From NCBI GenBank assembly GCA_016124385.1, contig WGNU01000005.1, forward strand, positions 496,001 through 560,000: a DNA stretch of 64,000 nt. Reading direction: 5' to 3'. The notes under the pieces are model-generated. The model was given only the letters and a program-made list of their open reading frames with translations. It was not told the DNA's origin and made no database searches. Made by a program: the position numbers and the translations under genes. Shown here in pieces: positions 1 to 9,985 of this stretch. Each line of letters opens with the position of its first letter. Positions within the stretch are counted from its first letter, which is position 1. The stretch is from Alphaproteobacteria bacterium (GTDB lineage Bacteria > Pseudomonadota > Alphaproteobacteria > Micropepsales > Micropepsaceae).

Positions 1-178
1 CCCGCGCGCGGTCGCGCTCCTCCTGGCTGAGCAGCGGCATGCCGCCGTTCTTGCGCACCTGGTCCTCGATGAAGGCGAAGCGCTCGGCGGTGAAATCCTC
101 GCGCGCGAGCTGGCCGTCCGGGCCGCTCGGGCGGAAGTGGTTGCGCAGCGCCTCGTCGTCAGACGATCCGTGAGTCAC
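1..178 (-). CDS. Unidentified CDS, 5' part only (cut by window edge)
   Basis: An open frame runs from a GTG at 178 to the left edge without a stop, giving about 59 residues that begin VTHGSSDDEALRNH and contain FTAERFAFIEDQVRKNGG. The GTG lies 20 bases inside the 3' end of the acyl-CoA synthetase gene on the same strand, so the two are probably co-transcribed. The residues are hydrophilic and show no signal peptide or motif I recognise. The function is unknown; the context suggests acyl-CoA metabolism. The short length and non-ATG start keep confidence low. Confidence 0.4.
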   Translation of the reverse strand, partial: MTHGSSDDEALRNHFRPSGPDGQLAREDFTAERFAFIEDQVRKNGGMPLLSQEERDRAR

Positions 179-1694
179 GCTTGCCCCAATACTGGTCGCG
201 GATCAAACGCTTGTAGAGCTTGCCGGTCGGATGGCGCGGCAGCTCCTCCATGAAATCGACCGTACGCGGACATTTGATCGCCGAAAGCTGCTCCCGGCAA
301 AAGGCGATCAGCTCCTCGGCGAGCGCGGGTCCCGCATCCGCCCAGTTCATCGGCTGGACGACGGCCTTCACCTCCTCGCCGAAATCCTCGTTCGGTACGC
401 CGATCACCGCAACGTCGGCGACCTTGGGATGCGTGATGAGCAGGTTCTCGCATTCTTGCGGATAGATGTTGACCCCGCCCGAGATGATCATGAAGGCCTT
501 GCGGTCGGTGAGGTAGAGAAACCTCTCCTCGTCGAGCTTGCCGACATCGCCCAGCGTCGACCAGCCATTGGCGTTGCGGCTCTCGGCCGTCTTGCCCGGA
601 TCGTTGTGATAGGAAAATTCCGGCCCGCCCGCGAAATAGATGACGCCCTCCTCGCCCACCGGCACGTCCTTGCCGTCCTCGCCGACGATGTGCACTTCGC
701 CCAGCAGCGCGCGCCCGACGGTGCCGGGATGCGCCAGCCAATCCTGCGGCGAGCAATAGACGAAGCCGTTGCCCTCGGTGCCGGCGTAATATTCGTGGAT
801 GATCGGCCCCCACCAGGCGAGCATCTGTTTCTTCACTTCGATCGGGCAGGGCGCCGCCGCGTGGATTGCCGTCTGATGCGAAGAGAGGTCGTAGCGCGTA
901 CGGGCTTCTTCCGGCAGCTTCAGCATGCGCACGAACATCGTCGGCACCCATTGGCTGATCGTCACCTTGTACTTTTCGATCAGCCTGAGCGCTTCCTCCG
1001 GGTCGAAATGCTCCATCACCACGCACATGCCGCCGGAGCGTTGGATCGACATGTTGTAGCGCAAGGGCGCCGCGTGATAGAGCGGGGCCGGCGAGAGATA
1101 GACCGAGTTCTCGTTCGCCCCGAACAGCAATTGCAGCATCGCGATGAGCGGCCCGCCCTCCGTGATCGCGAGGCCTGAGAGCGGGACGCGCACGCCTTTC
1201 GGCCGGCCCGTCGTGCCGGAGGAATAGAGCATGTCGGCGCCCGAGGTCTCATCCGCGATCGGCATCTGCGGCATGGAGCCGGCCGCGTCCTCCCAGCGCT
1301 TGAGGCCGGCCACCTCGCCGCCGACGGTGTAGATCGTCACGCCCGGCACGAGCTCGGGAAGGGTCTTCGTGGGGCCCAGCGCGGCGGAGGCGATCAGGAT
1401 CTTCGCGCCGCTGTCCTTCACGATATAGGCGATCTCGCCGGGTGTCAGCCGCGTCGAGATGCAGGTGTAGTAGAGCCCCGCGCGCTGCGCGCCCCAGGTG
1501 ATCTCGAAATAACGCGCGTTGTTCTCCATGAAGATCGCGATGCAGTCGCCGACCTTAAGGCCCGCCTCGCGGAAGAGATTCGCGGCCTGGTTCGAGCGCG
1601 CTTCGAGTTGACCGTAGGTCACCGTCTCGCCGGTTGCGGCCATCACATAGGCCGGCTTGTCGGGGGTCGTGCGGGCGTGGACGCTGGGATGCAT
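159..1694 (-). CDS. Acyl-CoA synthetase (AMP-forming, ANL superfamily)
   Basis: It activates a carboxylic acid to its CoA thioester through an acyl-adenylate. The phosphate-binding loop SSGTTGRPKG is near residue 160, the hinge region GWSTLGDVGKLDEE with TDRKAFMIISGG lies in the C-terminal third, and the adenylation lysine is in PTGKLYKR near the end. The ORF track starts 28 codons upstream. I chose the internal ATG (MHPSVHARTTPDK) because a GAGG ribosome site precedes it and related synthetases begin this way. The product is then 511 residues, normal for the family. The gene is divergent from a crotonase, which supports fatty-acid or aromatic-acid catabolism. The substrate cannot be read from sequence. 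Confidence 0.9.
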   Translation of the reverse strand: MHPSVHARTTPDKPAYVMAATGETVTYGQLEARSNQAANLFREAGLKVGDCIAIFMENNARYFEITWGAQRAGLYYTCISTRLTPGEIAYIVKDSGAKILIASAALGPTKTLPELVPGVTIYTVGGEVAGLKRWEDAAGSMPQMPIADETSGADMLYSSGTTGRPKGVRVPLSGLAITEGGPLIAMLQLLFGANENSVYLSPAPLYHAAPLRYNMSIQRSGGMCVVMEHFDPEEALRLIEKYKVTISQWVPTMFVRMLKLPEEARTRYDLSSHQTAIHAAAPCPIEVKKQMLAWWGPIIHEYYAGTEGNGFVYCSPQDWLAHPGTVGRALLGEVHIVGEDGKDVPVGEEGVIYFAGGPEFSYHNDPGKTAESRNANGWSTLGDVGKLDEERFLYLTDRKAFMIISGGVNIYPQECENLLITHPKVADVAVIGVPNEDFGEEVKAVVQPMNWADAGPALAEELIAFCREQLSAIKCPRTVDFMEELPRHPTGKLYKRLIRDQYWGKRDSRIV

Positions 1695-1825
1695 GGACGC
1701 TTGCCTCGGCGGAAGGAAAGTGGGGTCCCGTTTCCAATAGGATAGCTGACGGGGGGCGTCTAGCCTCGCGCCCGCCAATCGCTAGACTGGCGCCGCCGCA
1801 ATTCAGCACGAAAGGGGAGGCGCCA

Positions 1826-2725
1826 ATGGCCTACGAACAAATCAAATACGAGGTCGCGAACGGGATCGCGACGCTGACGCTCAACCGCCCGGACAAGCTC
1901 AACGCCTTCACCGGCACGATGATGAACGAGATGATCGACGCGTTCGATCAGATCGACAAGGACGACGCGGTGCGCTGCGTCATCGTCACGGGCGCGGGCC
2001 GGGCCTTCTGCGCGGGCGCCGATCTCTCGCAAGGCGCCAAGACCTTCGACTACGAGGCGCGCTCCGACCGTCCGGACCGCCAGGGCGTTGCCCAGGGCGA
2101 TCAGATCGACTGGTCGAACCCCAAGATCCGCGACGGCGGCGGGCTCCTGACGCTGCGCATCTTCGAAAGTCTCAAGCCCGTGATCGCGGCCGTCAACGGC
2201 GCGGCGGTCGGCGTCGGCATCACGATGCAGCTGCCCATGGACATCCGCATCGCGAGCGACACCGCGCGCTTCGGCTTCGTCTTCTCGCGGCGCGGCATCG
2301 TGCCGGAGGCGTGTTCGAGCTGGTTCCTGCCGCGCCTCGTCGGCATCCAGACGGCGACGGAGTGGTGCTATACCGGCCGCGTTTTCGATGCGCAGGAAGC
2401 GCTCCAGCGCGGGCTCGTGAGCCGGGTCGTCAAGCCGGAAGAGTTGCTGCCGGCCGCGATGAGCATCGCCCGCGAGATCGCGGACAACACCGCCCCCGTC
2501 TCGGTCGCCCTCACGCGCCAGATGCTCTGGCGGATGCTCGGCGCCGATCACCCGATGGAGGCGCACAAGATCGACAGCCGCGGCGTCTTCGCGCGCGGCC
2601 GCCAGGAGGACGCGAAGGAAGGCGTCGTCTCGTTCTTGGAGAAGCGCCAGCCGAACTATCCCAACAAGGTCTCGAGCGACATGCCGGGCTATTTCCCGTG
2701 GTGGACGAAGCGCGAATATTCCTGA
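1826..2725 (+). CDS. Crotonase / enoyl-CoA hydratase-family protein
   Basis: This is a 299-residue crotonase-fold enzyme acting on acyl-CoA thioesters. The oxyanion-hole segments are FCAGADLS (residues 61-68) and AAVNGAAVGVGI (121-132), and a glutamate is present at 161 in RGIVPEACSS, the position of the second catalytic glutamate of rat mitochondrial hydratase. The first glutamate position (GGGCELA in hydratases) reads GVGITMQ here, so classical hydratase chemistry is doubtful and another crotonase reaction is possible. There is an insertion of about 30 residues near 70-105. The start at 1826 is fixed by AAAGGGGAGG seven bases upstream; the upstream part of the ORF is not coding. The gene is divergent from an acyl-CoA synthetase. 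Confidence 0.88.
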   Translation: MAYEQIKYEVANGIATLTLNRPDKLNAFTGTMMNEMIDAFDQIDKDDAVRCVIVTGAGRAFCAGADLSQGAKTFDYEARSDRPDRQGVAQGDQIDWSNPKIRDGGGLLTLRIFESLKPVIAAVNGAAVGVGITMQLPMDIRIASDTARFGFVFSRRGIVPEACSSWFLPRLVGIQTATEWCYTGRVFDAQEALQRGLVSRVVKPEELLPAAMSIAREIADNTAPVSVALTRQMLWRMLGADHPMEAHKIDSRGVFARGRQEDAKEGVVSFLEKRQPNYPNKVSSDMPGYFPWWTKREYS

Positions 2726-2760
2726 CGCGGCTTAGGTCTCGTCTGCCGGACGTTTCACGC

Positions 2761-2845
2761 CCTCATCCTGAGGAGCCCTTTCGCCTCGCCCTTCGGGACG
2801 CGGAGGCTCCTCAGGGTGAGGCGAAAGGGCGTCTCGAAGGATGCG
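2761..2845. repeat. Dispersed palindromic repeat, family A, copy 1
   Basis: It begins CCTCATCCTGAGGAGCCC, contains the inverse CTCCTCAGGGTGAGG, and ends CTCGAAGGATG. It can fold into a long imperfect hairpin. The same motif set recurs at 4316, 8323, 25036 and 29612, always between genes. Such elements are widespread in Rhizobiales genomes. It lies between a crotonase gene and the 3' end of an MFS gene. Confidence 0.85.
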
Positions 2846-2871
2846 TCTGACCAATGGAGACGTCAGGCGCT

Positions 2872-4254
2872 CTAGACGGGGGGCGCCGTGTCCCGCGCGC
2901 GCTCGATGCTGGCCGCGCGCGGGTCGGGCGCAGAGGCCGGCATAAGGAGCCCGTCGGGCGCCGGCACCTCGATGGCGGCGCTGGGCGCGGGCTCCTCGCG
3001 CTCGATCCGCCAGAGCGGCGTCAGGAAAAAGACGCTGCTCCACAGGATGACGATCCCGGCCATCGGCACCAAAATCGCATCGAGCACACCGATCGCGCTG
3101 ATGATGAAGCCGATGAGCAGCGAGCCGATCGGCGCGCCGCCCATCTGTGCCAGCTGATAGATCGAGATGATCCGCGCGCGCTGCTCGGGCGCGGCCGCGC
3201 TTTGAACGATCGCGCGGCTCATGCTCATCGACACGCCCGCCGCTCCGCCCCATACGAGCCCGAGCAGATAGAGCAGCGGCTCGGGCGGCGCGAGGCGCAT
3301 CAGGCCCATCGCGAGAAAGCTGATCCCCATCGAGAGCATCATCGTGCGGCCCTGGAAATGGATCGGCCGGCGCTGGGCGAGGGTCAGCGTCGTCACCATC
3401 ACGCCGCCCATGAACGCGCTGTTGAGGAGCGCCAGCTCGAGCGAGCTGCCGCCATAGACGTCGCGCACGAGAAGCGGCAGCACGACCATGAAGACGCCCA
3501 TGAAGAGGACGCTCGAGCCCAAGAGCATCGTGATGACCGGCCACACGCGCGGGTTCCGCCGCGCGGCGAGGAGGCCCTCGTTGATCTCGGAAAGAAAGCT
3601 TCTCGCGCCCGCGTCGGTCTGCGTCTTGCCGGGTGGCTGCGGCGAGAGGCGCGAGGTTGCATAGAGCGCGAGCCCCATCATCGCGGCCGCGACGACCATC
3701 AAGGGCGCGCCGCCCGTCCATTCGGCCTGCGCGGCGAAGGCGAAGCCCACGAGTTGCCCGCCGAACTGCGCGCCCGTCGCCAGCGTCACCGCCCGCGTGA
3801 GGTCGAGGCCTTGCGCGCGGGCGAGCGCGGGGAGCGCGGCGTCCCGCGCCGGCATCACGAAGGCGCCGAGCACCCCCATCGAAAGCGCGTAGACGATGAG
3901 CGCCGAATAGGAGAGCAGGTCGAACGCCAGAATGAGCGAGAGCCCCAGATAGGGCACCAGCACAAGCGATTGCAGCATCATCAATTGCCGGCGCAAATCC
4001 GTGCGGTCGGCGCGCGCGCCCCCGATCAGCACGAGGAATGGCAAGGGCGCCATCGAGAGCATCTGCGCGAAGCCGACGGACGTCGCCGGCAGCTGCAGCA
4101 CGACGGCGACCAGCCAGGGAAAGAGCACCGCCTGGAGACCCATCCCGGCGAAATAGGCGCCGAGCCCGATATAGTACCACGCCGCTTCGTTCGCGCGGGG
4201 CAGGTAGAAGGAAGCCATGGGGAAATTCGGATCGAGGATGCGTGAATGATCCAT
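2872..4254 (-). CDS. MFS transporter (efflux-type, DHA3/MFS_3-like)
   Basis: This is a 460-residue inner-membrane carrier with about twelve hydrophobic segments, for example WYYIGLGAYFAGMGLQAVLF near the N-terminus and VLDAILVPMAGIVILWSSVF near the C-terminus. The loop-2 region GGARADRTDLRR resembles the MFS G-x-x-x-D-R motif. The family exports drugs or siderophore-like compounds by proton exchange. An alternative start is Met13 (MASFYLPR). It lies downstream of, and is clearly paralogous to, the 4441-5679 gene (WYYIGLGAYFAGMG versus WYYASTGLAFAAIG), so the pair arose by tandem duplication. The C-terminus is a hydrophilic Ala/Pro-rich tail. The substrate is unknown. Confidence 0.85.
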   Translation of the reverse strand: MDHSRILDPNFPMASFYLPRANEAAWYYIGLGAYFAGMGLQAVLFPWLVAVVLQLPATSVGFAQMLSMAPLPFLVLIGGARADRTDLRRQLMMLQSLVLVPYLGLSLILAFDLLSYSALIVYALSMGVLGAFVMPARDAALPALARAQGLDLTRAVTLATGAQFGGQLVGFAFAAQAEWTGGAPLMVVAAAMMGLALYATSRLSPQPPGKTQTDAGARSFLSEINEGLLAARRNPRVWPVITMLLGSSVLFMGVFMVVLPLLVRDVYGGSSLELALLNSAFMGGVMVTTLTLAQRRPIHFQGRTMMLSMGISFLAMGLMRLAPPEPLLYLLGLVWGGAAGVSMSMSRAIVQSAAAPEQRARIISIYQLAQMGGAPIGSLLIGFIISAIGVLDAILVPMAGIVILWSSVFFLTPLWRIEREEPAPSAAIEVPAPDGLLMPASAPDPRAASIERARDTAPPV

Positions 4255-4315
4255 CGTCGCATGCCCGCTTCCGCTTGGCCACCACGCGCGCAGCCGATTG
4301 TGGTGCGCTGGATGC

Positions 4316-4418
4316 CCTCATCCTGAGGCGCCCTTTCGCCTCGCCCTTCAAGACGCTCGCTGCGCTCGCCCTCAGGATGAGGCGCCCTTCGACAAGCTCA
4401 GGAGGGCCTCGAAGGATG
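4316..4418. repeat. Dispersed palindromic repeat, family A, copy 2
   Basis: It contains CCTCATCCTGAGGCGCCC, then CCCTCAGGATGAGGCGCCC, and ends CCTCGAAGGATGAAGG. It is longer than copy 1 because two partial elements are joined. It fills most of the gap between two co-oriented MFS genes. Confidence 0.85.
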
Positions 4419-4440
4419 AAGGGGAGGGAACGGAGGCGCG

Positions 4441-5679
4441 CTAGGCCTCTACGCCGGCGCGAAGGTACGGGAGCCGCGTCTGCGTCACGAGATAGGCGAG
4501 CACGCACGCCATCATCGCGGCGGGAACGAGCGCAGCGAGATAGGGCCCGAGCGCGGCCGCGACGAACCCGAGCGTCACCGCGCCCAGCGGCCCGCCGCCC
4601 GAAAAGCCCATCTGGTAGATCGCGAGCATGCGCCCGCGCATGTCCGCCCGCGCACGTTCCTGAACGATCGTGCGCCCCATGGTGATCGTCACGCCCGCGC
4701 CCATGCCCCACACGCACGCGAGCGAGCAGAGCAGCCAGAGCGGCATCGGGTTCGACATGAGCGAGAGCACGATCGCCCCGCCCGCGAGCGCGAAGAGGAT
4801 GGCGCGCCCCGGATAGGTCAGCCGCCCGATCCGCATCAGCGCGATGTTGGAGAGGATGGTGCCGCCCCAGAACGCGATGCTGACCAGCGAGAAGGCGAGC
4901 GGCGTCGCCGCGTAGCTTTCGCGGATGATGAGCGGCACGACGGTCATGAACGAGCCGACATAGAAAAAGCCGACGCCCACCATCGCGATGATGACGGGGC
5001 GGATCTCGGCCGACGCGGCGGCGGCGAGGATCCCCTCGCGCAGCCCTTCGGCCTGTTCGGCGAGACGGCGCGGCCGGGTGCGTTCCGCATCGTCCGCGTG
5101 AAGATCGCTCGGCAGCTGCCACGCCGCCGCGAAGCCCGCGAGCATCAAGACGCTCATGAGGAGCAACAAGGGCTCGGCGCCCACCCATTTGGCTGATCCC
5201 GCCGCCGCCATGCCGATGATCTGCACGCCGAACTGCATCATCACCGCGATCCCGATCGCCTGCTGCAGCCGCGCGGGCGACGCCAGATGCGTCAGCAGCG
5301 AATCGCGGATCGGCACGATGAAGGCAAAGAGCGTCCCCATCGCGAGCGCATAGGCGATGAGGACCGAGAAGGAGAGGGCATCGAGTCCGATCGCGGCCGC
5401 CAGACCCAGCGGCGGCAGCGCGGCCGCCATGTGATAGAGGAGGATCGCCCGCCGCCCGTCCGTCTGGTCGGCGAGCACACCCGCCGGCAGCAGAAAGAGC
5501 AGCGAGGGCAGCATCGTGCACATCTGCGCCGCACCCACGAGCGGCGCGGGCAGCGCGAGCTCGACTGTGACAAGGTAGGGAAATAGGACAAACTGCACGC
5601 CGATCGCGGCGAACGCGAGCCCGGTCGAGGCGTAATACCAGAAGAGGGGCGCGCGGACGGGCGCGGCGGCTTCGCTCAT
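4441..5679 (-). CDS. MFS transporter, paralog of the adjacent gene
   Basis: This is a 412-residue inner-membrane carrier with about twelve transmembrane segments. The cytoplasmic loop-2 motif reads GVLADQTDGRRA. I start it at the ATG of MSEAAAPVRAPLFWYY, 38 codons inside the ORF, because membrane segments begin just after it and the upstream extension is low-complexity and Pro/Ala-rich. It shares its fold and several local stretches with the downstream 2872-4254 gene (for instance the MGAGVTITMGRTIVQ region versus GAAGVSMSMSRAIVQ). An AT-rich palindrome at 5788-5805 upstream may be a repressor operator. The substrate is unknown; efflux is the likely role. Confidence 0.85.
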   Translation of the reverse strand: MSEAAAPVRAPLFWYYASTGLAFAAIGVQFVLFPYLVTVELALPAPLVGAAQMCTMLPSLLFLLPAGVLADQTDGRRAILLYHMAAALPPLGLAAAIGLDALSFSVLIAYALAMGTLFAFIVPIRDSLLTHLASPARLQQAIGIAVMMQFGVQIIGMAAAGSAKWVGAEPLLLLMSVLMLAGFAAAWQLPSDLHADDAERTRPRRLAEQAEGLREGILAAAASAEIRPVIIAMVGVGFFYVGSFMTVVPLIIRESYAATPLAFSLVSIAFWGGTILSNIALMRIGRLTYPGRAILFALAGGAIVLSLMSNPMPLWLLCSLACVWGMGAGVTITMGRTIVQERARADMRGRMLAIYQMGFSGGGPLGAVTLGFVAAALGPYLAALVPAAMMACVLAYLVTQTRLPYLRAGVEA

Positions 5680-5787
5680 GGGCGGCGCCTCGGGCGGGGC
5701 TTTGGGCAGGGCCTCGGGCTGGCGAGCCTGGAAGGGGATGCGAACGTGGGCATGAAGGGCGGCGCGGGGACCGGGAGAACGTGAACG

Positions 5788-5805
5788 GTACACTAATCAG
5801 TTTAC
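5788..5805. promoter_or_regulatory. Candidate TetR-type operator
   Basis: The AT-rich imperfect palindrome GTACACTAATCAGTTTAC sits in an otherwise GC-rich divergent intergenic region, between an MFS carrier start (5679, minus) and a cation antiporter start (5864, plus). Its shape resembles operators of TetR/AcrR repressors that control efflux genes. No TetR gene lies in the window, so the regulator would be elsewhere. Confidence 0.35.
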
Positions 5806-5863
5806 TGCGCGCCTCGCAACCGGCAAAAGGGTTTGGCGGCGGCGGGCACGAAGGGACGGCGCG

Positions 5864-8293
<2,430 letters not shown>

Positions 8294-8322
8294 GCGCCAA
8301 CCCATGCCTCGCCATTCGCCTC

Positions 8323-8401
8323 CATCCTTCGAGGCCCGGCCCTCATCCTGAGGTGCGCGAAGCGCCTCGATGGAGAAGGGCCGGGCACCTCAGGATGAGG
8401 C
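8323..8401. repeat. Dispersed palindromic repeat, family A, copy 3
   Basis: It starts CATCCTTCGAGGCCCGGCCC and contains CTCATCCTGAGG and the inverse ACCTCAGGATGAGG around a GGCCCGGC/GCCGGGC stem. It occupies the space between two convergent genes, where it could act as a bidirectional 3'-end hairpin. Confidence 0.85.
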
Positions 8402-8434
8402 GACGGCTGGAACAAGATTCGTGATGATCGAAGC

Positions 8435-9268
8435 TCACCCGGCCCAATCGTTGAGGAACGCCGGCCGCGCGGGCAGGGCGGCGAGCAGCGCGCTCAAGTG
8501 ACGCGCCGCCATGGCGTTTCCGTGCTGCACTTTTTCACCCAGGATCAATTCGTTCTTGAGCGAATGCTCAAAGCCCACGAACTCCGTCACGCGGACGCGG
8601 TAGCCGCGCGCCTCGAGGAAAAGCGCGCGCAGCACGTTCGTCGCGTGCGCGGCGAAGCTGCGCCGATGGAGCGGATGGCGCCAGAGCGGCGCGATCGGCT
8701 GGGCGTCATCGCCCCCGAGCAGCGCCGCGAGTTCCGCCTCGCAGCACGGCACGAGCGCGACGAACCGCGCGTTCCGGGCGAGCGCGAAGCGCAGCGCATC
8801 GTCCGTGGCGGTGTCGCAGGCATGGAGCGCCGTCACGAGGCCGACGGGTTCGGTGATCTGCCGCTGCGCCTCCGCGATCGTCCCCGCGACCGCCTCGACG
8901 CTTGAAAGCCCATAGCGTTCGGCGAGATCGCGCGCGCCTGCCGCCAGCTCCTCGCGCGCCTCGACGGCGATGACGCGCCCGCGCCCCAGCGTGCGCAGCA
9001 CCGTGTCCGCGAGGAGAAAGCCCAGATAGGATTTCCCCGCGCCCAGATCGGCGATCAGGGGCGCCGCGCCCCCCTCGGCGAGCGTCTCGATCGCAGGGGT
9101 CAAGAGTTGGATCAGGTGGCGCACCTGCTTCAGCTTGCGCCGCGCATCCTGGTTGAGCTTGCCCTCGCGCGTGAGGATGTGAAGGTCCTGCAACAGCGCG
9201 CGCGACTGCCCGCTCCACAGCGCCTCGTCGGCGAGCGGATCGCCCGCCGGCGCGGCGCGCGCCTTCAC
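8435..9268 (-). CDS. SAM-dependent methyltransferase (Methyltransf_32-like)
   Basis: This is a 277-residue class I methyltransferase. The AdoMet-binding motif LIADLGAGKSYLGFLLAD is followed by VIAVEAREEL (acidic end of strand 2). Later motifs HACDTATDDAL and VPCCEAEL match a subgroup with a cysteine pair. I start it at the GTG at 9268 because its GTGA overlaps the stop of the upstream small gene by four bases; ATG 9289 would overlap by 25 bases and the ORF-track start is far too early. The family includes poorly characterised protein and RNA methylases, and the substrate is unknown. Confidence 0.78.
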   Translation of the reverse strand: MKARAAPAGDPLADEALWSGQSRALLQDLHILTREGKLNQDARRKLKQVRHLIQLLTPAIETLAEGGAAPLIADLGAGKSYLGFLLADTVLRTLGRGRVIAVEAREELAAGARDLAERYGLSSVEAVAGTIAEAQRQITEPVGLVTALHACDTATDDALRFALARNARFVALVPCCEAELAALLGGDDAQPIAPLWRHPLHRRSFAAHATNVLRALFLEARGYRVRVTEFVGFEHSLKNELILGEKVQHGNAMAARHLSALLAALPARPAFLNDWAG

Positions 9269-9519
9269 CCGGTGATCCGCTCGACCCATGAATCGAACAA
9301 TTTCCCGACGCACTCGCCGGTCTCGTAATTGTCGGTCTGAAGGCGGTAGATGCCCTCGAAATTGACGATGTCGCCGACGACACCGGCGTCCTTCTCCGCC
9401 CGCATGGCGTATTCGCGCGCGAGCACCTCGCAGGGCTCCACCGCGCCGTAGATCGCATAGGACGCGACCGCCGCGCCCCCGATCACGAAGATCGTCGATC
9501 CGATCAATCCCCGAAACAT
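9265..9519 (-). CDS. Small membrane-anchored or exported protein
   Basis: It encodes 84 residues. The N-terminal stretch MFRGLIGSTIFVIGGAAVASYAIYG is one hydrophobic helix, an uncleaved anchor or a signal peptide, followed by a small soluble part with two cysteines (EPCEVLAREY and TGECVGKLF) that could pair in the periplasm. The ATG at 9519 has GGAGG four bases upstream; the ORF track uses a TTG four codons earlier. It is translationally coupled to the downstream methyltransferase by a GTGA overlap. I do not recognise the family. Confidence 0.65.
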   Translation of the reverse strand: MFRGLIGSTIFVIGGAAVASYAIYGAVEPCEVLAREYAMRAEKDAGVVGDIVNFEGIYRLQTDNYETGECVGKLFDSWVERITG

Positions 9520-9552
9520 GTCCCCTCCCAACCCCCGTTGTGTGTCGCGTGT

Positions 9553-9828
9553 CTAACGCACGGTGCCATCGCCGAGGGGATCGCCCCGCCCGCCGATGCT
9601 GCCGCCGCACGATCCATAGCCCGCCGACCACCCTGCGTCATAGGCCCGCACGCCCTTGAGCTTGGGGTCACGCTGCGCCCCAGCGGCGATCGTGCCCTGA
9701 TTGCCCGCGCTCGCGCAGCCGTCGAGATAGCCTTGCTGATAGGCCGGGTCGTCCGTGAGGGCGGGATCGGTGCTCTCGCACGCCGAGAGAACCGCGCCCG
9801 CGAGGAGGAGGCCGGCAATCATACGCAT
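9553..9828 (-). CDS. Small putative lipoprotein
   Basis: It encodes 91 residues. The N-terminus MRMIAGLLLAGAVLSACEST is a lipoprotein signal peptide with lipobox LSAC, so the mature protein would be anchored by Cys17. The mature part (AYQQGYLDGCASAGNQ, AYDAGWSAGYGSC) holds two G-W/Y-x-x-G-Y-type repeats, each with a cysteine, resembling small outer-membrane lipoproteins of unknown role. An AAGGAA site lies eight bases before the ATG. It is upstream of, and co-oriented with, the small membrane protein and the methyltransferase. Confidence 0.72.
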   Translation of the reverse strand: MRMIAGLLLAGAVLSACESTDPALTDDPAYQQGYLDGCASAGNQGTIAAGAQRDPKLKGVRAYDAGWSAGYGSCGGSIGGRGDPLGDGTVR

Positions 9829-9985
9829 GGGACCGTTCCTTCACTCAGGGGTTCCGGGCGAGCTTCCATAGCACAATCCCGACCCGTCGCGCACGCACGC
9901 CGCGTTGCGCGGGCAGGATTGGCGCGCGACACTTTCTCGTTGATTCGAAGCGCCCGCCGTCCCGCGGCGGGCTTGCGGTGCCGCC

